From NCBI GenBank assembly GCA_021463865.1, contig JAJTXY010000007.1:1-64000 (forward strand): 64,000 nt of DNA, read 5' to 3'. This document shows, one piece after another, positions 60,364-64,000 of this stretch (position 1 is its first letter; each line of letters opens with the position of its first letter). The notes below the pieces were generated by a model. It saw only the letters and a list, made by a program, of their open reading frames with translations. It ran no database searches and was not told the DNA's origin. The translations under genes were made by a program, and so were the position numbers. This DNA comes from Anaerolineae bacterium. GTDB taxonomy: Bacteria; Chloroflexota; Anaerolineae; Aggregatilineales; J027.

Positions 60364-60657
60364 TCAGGCGTTCTGACCTTGAGATACTCTTTGGGGCCTG
60401 TGCCCGTTTTCCTCGTCCTGCCGGTCTTCGGCGATGCCTTCATCCAGCACAAAGAATTCGGTCACACTGCACCCAAAAAACTCCAGAAAGGTTTCGACTA
60501 TGCGTGCATCATACCGCCGCACTTTATTTGTCACGTATGCGGATATGGTGCTTTGGGCGACTTTGGTTTCTTGCGACAAATCGTCCTGAGTCAGGCGGTT
60601 CCCTGTTTTACGACCATATTCAGCCATCAGTTCCGCCAGACGATTTTTAAGGATCAT
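60364..60657 (-). CDS. XRE-family regulator, probable replication repressor
   Basis: The 97-residue protein is a single XRE helix-turn-helix domain: LAELMAEYGRKTGNRLTQDDLSQETKVAQSTISAYVTNKVRRYDARIVETFLEFFGCSVTEFFVL. A short polar tail follows. It starts at ATG 60657 with GAGGAG upstream and a near-perfect promoter. Small XRE proteins beside plasmid rep genes often act as Cop-type repressors (family knowledge). The palindrome at 60017 and the gene order support that role here; direct evidence is lacking. Confidence 0.85.
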   Translation of the reverse strand: MILKNRLAELMAEYGRKTGNRLTQDDLSQETKVAQSTISAYVTNKVRRYDARIVETFLEFFGCSVTEFFVLDEGIAEDRQDEENGHRPQRVSQGQNA

Positions 60658-60685
60658 CGAAACCTATCTCCTCGTGACATGCTTC

Positions 60686-60714
60686 AGTATACAAACTTCC
60701 ACCTAACTTGTCAA
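60686..60714 (-). promoter_or_regulatory. Consensus promoter of the XRE gene
   Basis: A perfect TTGACA (-35, 60709-60714 on the minus strand) and TATACT (-10, 60686-60691) lie 17 bases apart. The start would be near 60679, 22 bases before the ATG. This is the strongest promoter match in the window and predicts steady expression. Confidence 0.8.
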
Positions 60715-60873
60715 TTACCTGAGTCAAAGATCGCTATGACTCATCGGTGAAGGCGGGTAATAGGCAAAGCAATAGCCTTCACAGCAGGTTAGTGCTGCTG
60801 CTTATACGCAACTCATATAGTTTTACCGGACGAAGGCCCAATGCGCTAGTGGGAATTTTGTGAAGACGGCTTG

Positions 60874-60918
60874 TTTAGGGAAAGTAAGACCGTTTTGACG
60901 GCGCCGAGTTTCCCTAAA
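60874..60918. repeat. Inverted repeat TTTAGGGAAA ... TTTCCCTAAA
   Basis: Perfect 10-bp arms (60874-60883, 60909-60918) are 25 bases apart and identical in sequence to the two halves of the palindrome at 32733-32752. The stretch from 60715 to 61056 holds no other feature that I can support. Confidence 0.5.
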
Positions 60919-61056
60919 TTTTGTTTCGATTTCGACGGCGTTCCACGATGGTTGTCAGATGTGCGACCTGCCCATTTTGGATTGGACATGACACTAGGCA
61001 CACAAGTTTGTGGACTCTGGCACTATATCTTGTGCAAGCCTTGCCTTAATAATTAG

Positions 61057-61542
61057 ATGAATCTAGTCGTACAAGTGATGGGGAAACAGAACATGGTCGC
61101 ACAACTGCTGGCAAAGCACATCGGTATCCCGGCTGAACAGGTCGAAGCCTTCCTCAGATTATCGCACGCGCAAATCTACGCAAATGCGGACTACTATGAG
61201 TTGGTGAAATCATTAAATTACGACCTATTGGTCGAATCCCTCAATGATGTGCGTCGCGCCTATGAACAGCACCTTGCCGGTCTCGCCAGTCACCTGCGTG
61301 ACCAACACGGTTATCTAGGCAGACCTATGACCGCCTATACATTGGGCAATTGGTTAATCGGCTTCCTTAATCAACCCCATCTGTTGTTCAAAATAGTGGA
61401 TATTCACCGCCCACTTTCACGGGAGATGATCGAAACGAGCCTCCCCACCATTTTGGAGATATTGGGCAAGATGCCAAATGGCGCTCAGGAGTGGCAGCGG
61501 GCGACGGCGTTATTATCACTCCCTCTCTGCATACAGGATTAA
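61057..61542 (+). CDS. Hypothetical helical protein
   Basis: The protein of up to 161 residues is mostly helical (MVAQLLAKHIGIPAEQVEAFLRLSHAQIYANADYYELVKSL, then VRRAYEQHLAGLASHLRDQHGYLG). It has no signal peptide or known motif. The start is uncertain: ATG 61057 has no ribosome site, while ATG 61093 follows GGGGAAA. It is the only plus-strand gene next to the replicon block and ends at a clear terminator. Confidence 0.6.
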   Translation: MNLVVQVMGKQNMVAQLLAKHIGIPAEQVEAFLRLSHAQIYANADYYELVKSLNYDLLVESLNDVRRAYEQHLAGLASHLRDQHGYLGRPMTAYTLGNWLIGFLNQPHLLFKIVDIHRPLSREMIETSLPTILEILGKMPNGAQEWQRATALLSLPLCIQD

Positions 61543-61543
61543 A

Positions 61544-61571
61544 AAATCTCCCGACTGGGTAGGGGAGATTT
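61544..61571 (+). terminator. Rho-independent terminator
   Basis: A perfect 9-bp stem AAATCTCCC/GGGAGATTT (61544-61552, 61563-61571) directly follows the stop codon at 61542. Confidence 0.75.
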
Positions 61572-61574
61572 CTC

Positions 61575-61676
61575 TACAGCGGTTTTCATGTTGCCTGACC
61601 CGTGTTTTTCACTAACTTCAGCACGGCGGCTTTAGCCCCGTGTTTTTATAGGTCAACCTGCCTGAAAACCGCTATA
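61575..61676. mobile_element. MITE-like element with TA flanks
   Basis: A segment of about 100 bases is bounded by 11-bp exact inverted repeats AGCGGTTTTCA (61578-61588) and TGAAAACCGCT (61663-61673). Each arm is one base from a TA dinucleotide. TA duplication and AGCGGTTTTC-type ends are typical of non-autonomous IS630/mariner derivatives (family knowledge). The interior has no reading frame but contains CCCGTGTTTTT twice. Confidence 0.65.
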
Positions 61677-61722
61677 AGAATCAGCGAAGCGAACACCGTA
61701 GCTGGGGTGGGGAACCCGCCCT

Positions 61723-62274
61723 TTACTCCCAGTTGATGTGAATAATGGTGTGTGTGCCCCCGTGCTCTCGACGTGGGACGTTTTCATCATACGTCACCGC
61801 GAAATTCGTGCCGGGTGGCAAAAAGCGCCGTGCGATGCCCCAATAGACCCCATATTCCAAATCGTCGGGGAAGGGGATACGGATTTTCATCTGGATATGC
61901 TTGTCGCCAATTTTGGTATATTCCATGCCGCCAATATCGGTACCGCGATGGTTGGTCTGGTAGACGTTGTTCCAAATAGAAAGCAGGGTATGAATATCCA
62001 TATTGCTGATTTCAGCCGGGAATTTGGCGGTTTCGATGACCTTCATGCCGATGGAAATAAACATCTGCGACGCATTCCCCGCTTCGCTGGCCGCAATATC
62101 ATTGAGTACATCCAGCCAGTTCTGTTGAGGATACCATTTTTCTAGTTCTACCTGTTTTAAGCCATGTTTTTCCAAAATGTCTTCAAATTCATCCACAGTG
62201 ATGGCACTCATAAACATCATCATGCCCTGACCGATGGATTCGCAATCCGGACTGAACGATTGAAATTTGGACAT
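61723..62274 (-). CDS. Hypothetical cytosolic protein, possible HNOB/V4R-like sensor domain
   Basis: The 183-residue protein starts at ATG 62274 with GGAGGG upstream. It has SAITVDEFEDILEKHGL, WLDVLNDIAASEAGNASQMFISIGMKVIETAKFP, and a beta-rich end with DIGGMEYTKIGDKHIQMKIRIPFPDDLEYGVYWGIARRFLPPG. The general pattern recalls small ligand-binding domains of the heme-NO-binding/4-vinyl-reductase type, but no heme histidine motif is visible, so this is only a suggestion. It stands alone between the MITE and the sigma-factor operon. Confidence 0.55.
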   Translation of the reverse strand: MSKFQSFSPDCESIGQGMMMFMSAITVDEFEDILEKHGLKQVELEKWYPQQNWLDVLNDIAASEAGNASQMFISIGMKVIETAKFPAEISNMDIHTLLSIWNNVYQTNHRGTDIGGMEYTKIGDKHIQMKIRIPFPDDLEYGVYWGIARRFLPPGTNFAVTYDENVPRREHGGTHTIIHINWE

Positions 62275-62485
62275 GGTTCCCTCCAAAGCCCACTTGTTTG
62301 TTTTTTGAAACGATATTACTAATTATAATCGGTACGTAAAAAATACTGCAATCTCCAAGTAGGGTATTTTTTGGAGAGGATGCAACCTTTCGCTGCAAAT
62401 CCGGTACTAATGCAGATATAAGCGAAAGGAACAGGCATTCGGCATGGCACATTCGGCCAACCAATCCCACCAAGAGAGGTGGTTC

Positions 62486-63049
62486 ATGCAAAACCGATCC
62501 ACCGACCCAGATCAAGGCCTGATTGCAGCGATGGCAAGCGGGGATGTGGGGGCTTTGCATGAATTGTATGTGCGGCACGGCATGGCCCTGCTCAATGTGC
62601 TCATCCATGAATTGGGTGAGCGGCATCTGGCCGAAGAAGTGCTGCAAGATGTGATGTTGGCGGCGTGGCAGACAGCCGGGCGATTTCGCGGTGAAAGCCA
62701 AGTCCGGACTTGGTTAATCGCCATCGCCAAACGCCAAGCCAACAAAGCCCGTGAACGTCGTCGTCCTCCCGAACATGCTCCCCTCGATGATGACCGCCCT
62801 GACCCTGCCGACCAAACCAATCCGGCTGCCGTCTTTGACCAAGCCGCCGAACAGGATGCACTGCAACAGGCCATTCGCCAACTGCCCCTCGAACAACAAG
62901 AGGCCCTCGAATTGGTCTTTTTTCGCGGGATGTCCGGGCCAGACGCCGCCAGTCAATTGGGGGTGCCACTGAACACCCTGAAAAGTCGCCTGCATCGCGC
63001 CCGCCAAAGCCTCCGCCAATTGCTAGGAGATGTACCCCATGCTGAATAA
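62486..63049 (+). CDS. ECF-type RNA polymerase sigma factor
   Basis: The 187-residue protein has region 2 (DVGALHELYVRHGMALLNVLI, AEEVLQDVMLAAWQTAGRFRGESQVRTWLIAIAKRQANKARERRR) and region 4 (LPLEQQEALELVFFRGMSGPDAASQLGVPLNTLKSRLHRARQSLRQLL). ATG 62486 with AGAGGTGG upstream is preferred over ATG 62444. It overlaps the next gene by 11 bases, a classic sigma/anti-sigma arrangement. It differs clearly from the sigma factor at 4074. Confidence 0.9.
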   Translation: MQNRSTDPDQGLIAAMASGDVGALHELYVRHGMALLNVLIHELGERHLAEEVLQDVMLAAWQTAGRFRGESQVRTWLIAIAKRQANKARERRRPPEHAPLDDDRPDPADQTNPAAVFDQAAEQDALQQAIRQLPLEQQEALELVFFRGMSGPDAASQLGVPLNTLKSRLHRARQSLRQLLGDVPHAE

Positions 63050-64000
63050 TCACCCACGTGACCTGCTGCCGTTTTATATCAATGGCACGTTGACCGAAGC
63101 CGAGCAGACCCTGATCGGGGCGCATTTGGCTGTCTGCCCTGCCTGCCAAGCTGATCTGAAAGAATGGCAAGCCATTGCACAGGCCGTGCAAGCCGCCGCC
63201 GAAGATTCTGCCGCCACGCTGCCGCCCCTAAAACTGCCTGCGCCATCCACCAACCGCCGGATTGTGCCGATTGCTCCCCTTATTTCTACCAAGACCCTAC
63301 CAGAACCGGAGAACCCATCCATGTTAAATCATGCTCATCTGCCTGTGTTGAAAATCCGCTATCTACGTGGCTCATTGGCGCTGATTGCCGCCTTGATTTT
63401 GGTGCTATTTGGCACATTCGTTTTGGCACAGGGCATTGACGGGCTGCTCCCAACCGAGGAGTCTGACCCAATCGTTTATCATACTGGGCAGGCGACCATG
63501 CTCGGCCAGACCGGGACGCCGCGTCCTACATTGCCGACAGCCTATGACGTATTGCAAGCCAATCCCGATCTCAGTCGCTTTGCCGCTGCAATTACCGCCA
63601 GTGGATGGTTGACCAACGTTACCCAAAGCGAACCCATTACGATTTTTGTCCTGCCAGATCGTGTTTTTGAGCCGATTCAAGCGGAGATCGCGCCGGTCAT
63701 TATGGAGGGGGCGTCGGATTGGGAAGGCTATCTGTTCAGTTATGTCGTGAATGATGCGTGGTCGCGTGACCAATTGGCGACCCTGCCCCCCGATGTACGA
63801 GGCTATTTTGAACGCGGCGGCTACAGCTATGGTAGCAAACTCCAACTGGGCTATGATGCCAATGGCGCGTTACTGCTCAATGGCATGGCGCATATCACCC
63901 AAAGCCTTGAAGCCTCCAATGGCTACGTGCATATTTTGGATGCCCCGCTGGTGACAGCTAGATCATTCCTGACCGCCTATCAAGGAATAGACAGTATCGA
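63039..64000 (+). CDS. Zinc-finger anti-sigma factor with an extracellular fasciclin domain (cut by the window end)
   Basis: ATG 63039 (AGGAGA upstream) starts MLNNHPRDLLPFYINGTLTE. The ZAS motif follows: HLAVCPACQADLKEW at about 29-43 (HxxxCxxC), the zinc site of anti-sigma factors. A linker leads to one membrane span (about 109-130: GSLALIAALILVLFGTFVLAQ). The outside part (about 165 onward) reads AYDVLQANPDLSRFAAAITASGWL, TIFVLPDRVF and LLLNGMAHITQSLEASNGYVHILDAPL, a FAS1/fasciclin adhesion domain. The frame remains open at 64000. I infer that an extracellular ligand sensed by FAS1 releases the sigma factor encoded just before. Confidence 0.88.
   Translation, partial: MLNNHPRDLLPFYINGTLTEAEQTLIGAHLAVCPACQADLKEWQAIAQAVQAAAEDSAATLPPLKLPAPSTNRRIVPIAPLISTKTLPEPENPSMLNHAHLPVLKIRYLRGSLALIAALILVLFGTFVLAQGIDGLLPTEESDPIVYHTGQATMLGQTGTPRPTLPTAYDVLQANPDLSRFAAAITASGWLTNVTQSEPITIFVLPDRVFEPIQAEIAPVIMEGASDWEGYLFSYVVNDAWSRDQLATLPPDVRGYFERGGYSYGSKLQLGYDANGALLLNGMAHITQSLEASNGYVHILDAPLVTARSFLTAYQGIDSI

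Noticed and set aside
60159-60650. A 163-codon plus-strand reading opposite the XRE gene
   Set aside because: It is antisense to a clear XRE domain gene over much of its length and has low-complexity, implausible protein sequence.
60871-61056. A 61-codon plus-strand reading between the XRE promoter and the hypothetical gene
   Set aside because: It starts within an inverted repeat, has no ATG or ribosome site and no recognisable protein features.
1-64000. CRISPR arrays, rRNA and tRNA genes
   Set aside because: I saw no regularly spaced repeats of 25-40 bases, no conserved rRNA stretches and no convincing cloverleaf with a T-loop GTTCRA motif. A covariance-model scan would be needed to exclude a tRNA fully.

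Overview
The window looks like accessory DNA of a Chloroflexota bacterium (Anaerolineae-like). I infer this from the mix of lipid-anchored LysM proteins, TolB/WD40 surface propellers, a GT39 membrane glycosyltransferase, a PrsW-cNMP fusion, long secreted proteins with no recognised family, and many small environmental-type regulators and GNATs. No rRNA, tRNA, ribosomal-protein or central-metabolism gene is visible. Together with a complete plasmid-style replication/partition block near the right end, this suggests a secondary replicon or an integrated plasmid rather than core chromosome. That placement is an inference.

Layout. 0-9 kb (mostly minus strand): a barstar-like remnant, PrsW-cNMP protease, a secreted duplicated-domain protein, an ECF sigma/membrane anti-sigma pair, an antitoxin with a frameshifted PIN toxin, a protein with eCIS-associated motifs, and a three-gene LysM lipoprotein/GGDEF/small-protein unit. 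9-12 kb: three tandem secreted paralogues. 12-26 kb: GNAT, cupin/TetR divergent pair, a mosaic subtilase, TolB-like propeller, EamA exporter, an NTF2-SDR fusion overlapping a divergent QueA-like gene, a broken lamin-tail-domain paralogue of the subtilase shell, and LysR with a divergent secreted protein. 26-35 kb: acetyltransferases, a pilin-like protein with a membrane partner, secreted propeller, nucleotidyltransferase remnant, beta-lactamase-fold hydrolase, ClbS/DinB-like, HIT and XRE proteins. 35-41 kb: an ABC-2 exporter operon split by a NotI-type restriction-modification pair. 41-48 kb: GT39, a GH43-like propeller, a MocR regulator, then a rearranged patch (DUF433, a solo TnpB element inside a DUF5615 toxin remnant, and the tail of a second mocR). 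48-54 kb: WD40 protein, frameshifted GyrB-like ATPase, GAF-GAF-SpoIIE phosphatase. 54-61 kb: the replicon block, read leftward: XRE repressor, structured rep leader, Rep-like gene, parA, parB, zinc ribbon, M61-like protease and ADP-ribosylglycohydrolase. 61-64 kb: hypotheticals, a MITE, and an ECF sigma/anti-sigma-fasciclin pair cut by the window end.

The most notable system is the replicon block. A near-consensus promoter points leftward into rep and gives a leader of about 330 nt. A second near-consensus promoter fires the opposite way inside that leader and ends at a hairpin plus T-run. A palindrome sits at the inferred rep transcription start, and an XRE gene with its own near-perfect promoter lies just upstream. 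This is the architecture expected of copy-number control by an antisense RNA plus a Cop-type repressor. Four genes (PIN toxin, lamin-tail protein, DUF5615, GyrB-like) carry frameshifts, so either gene decay or consensus errors in the assembly should be considered throughout.
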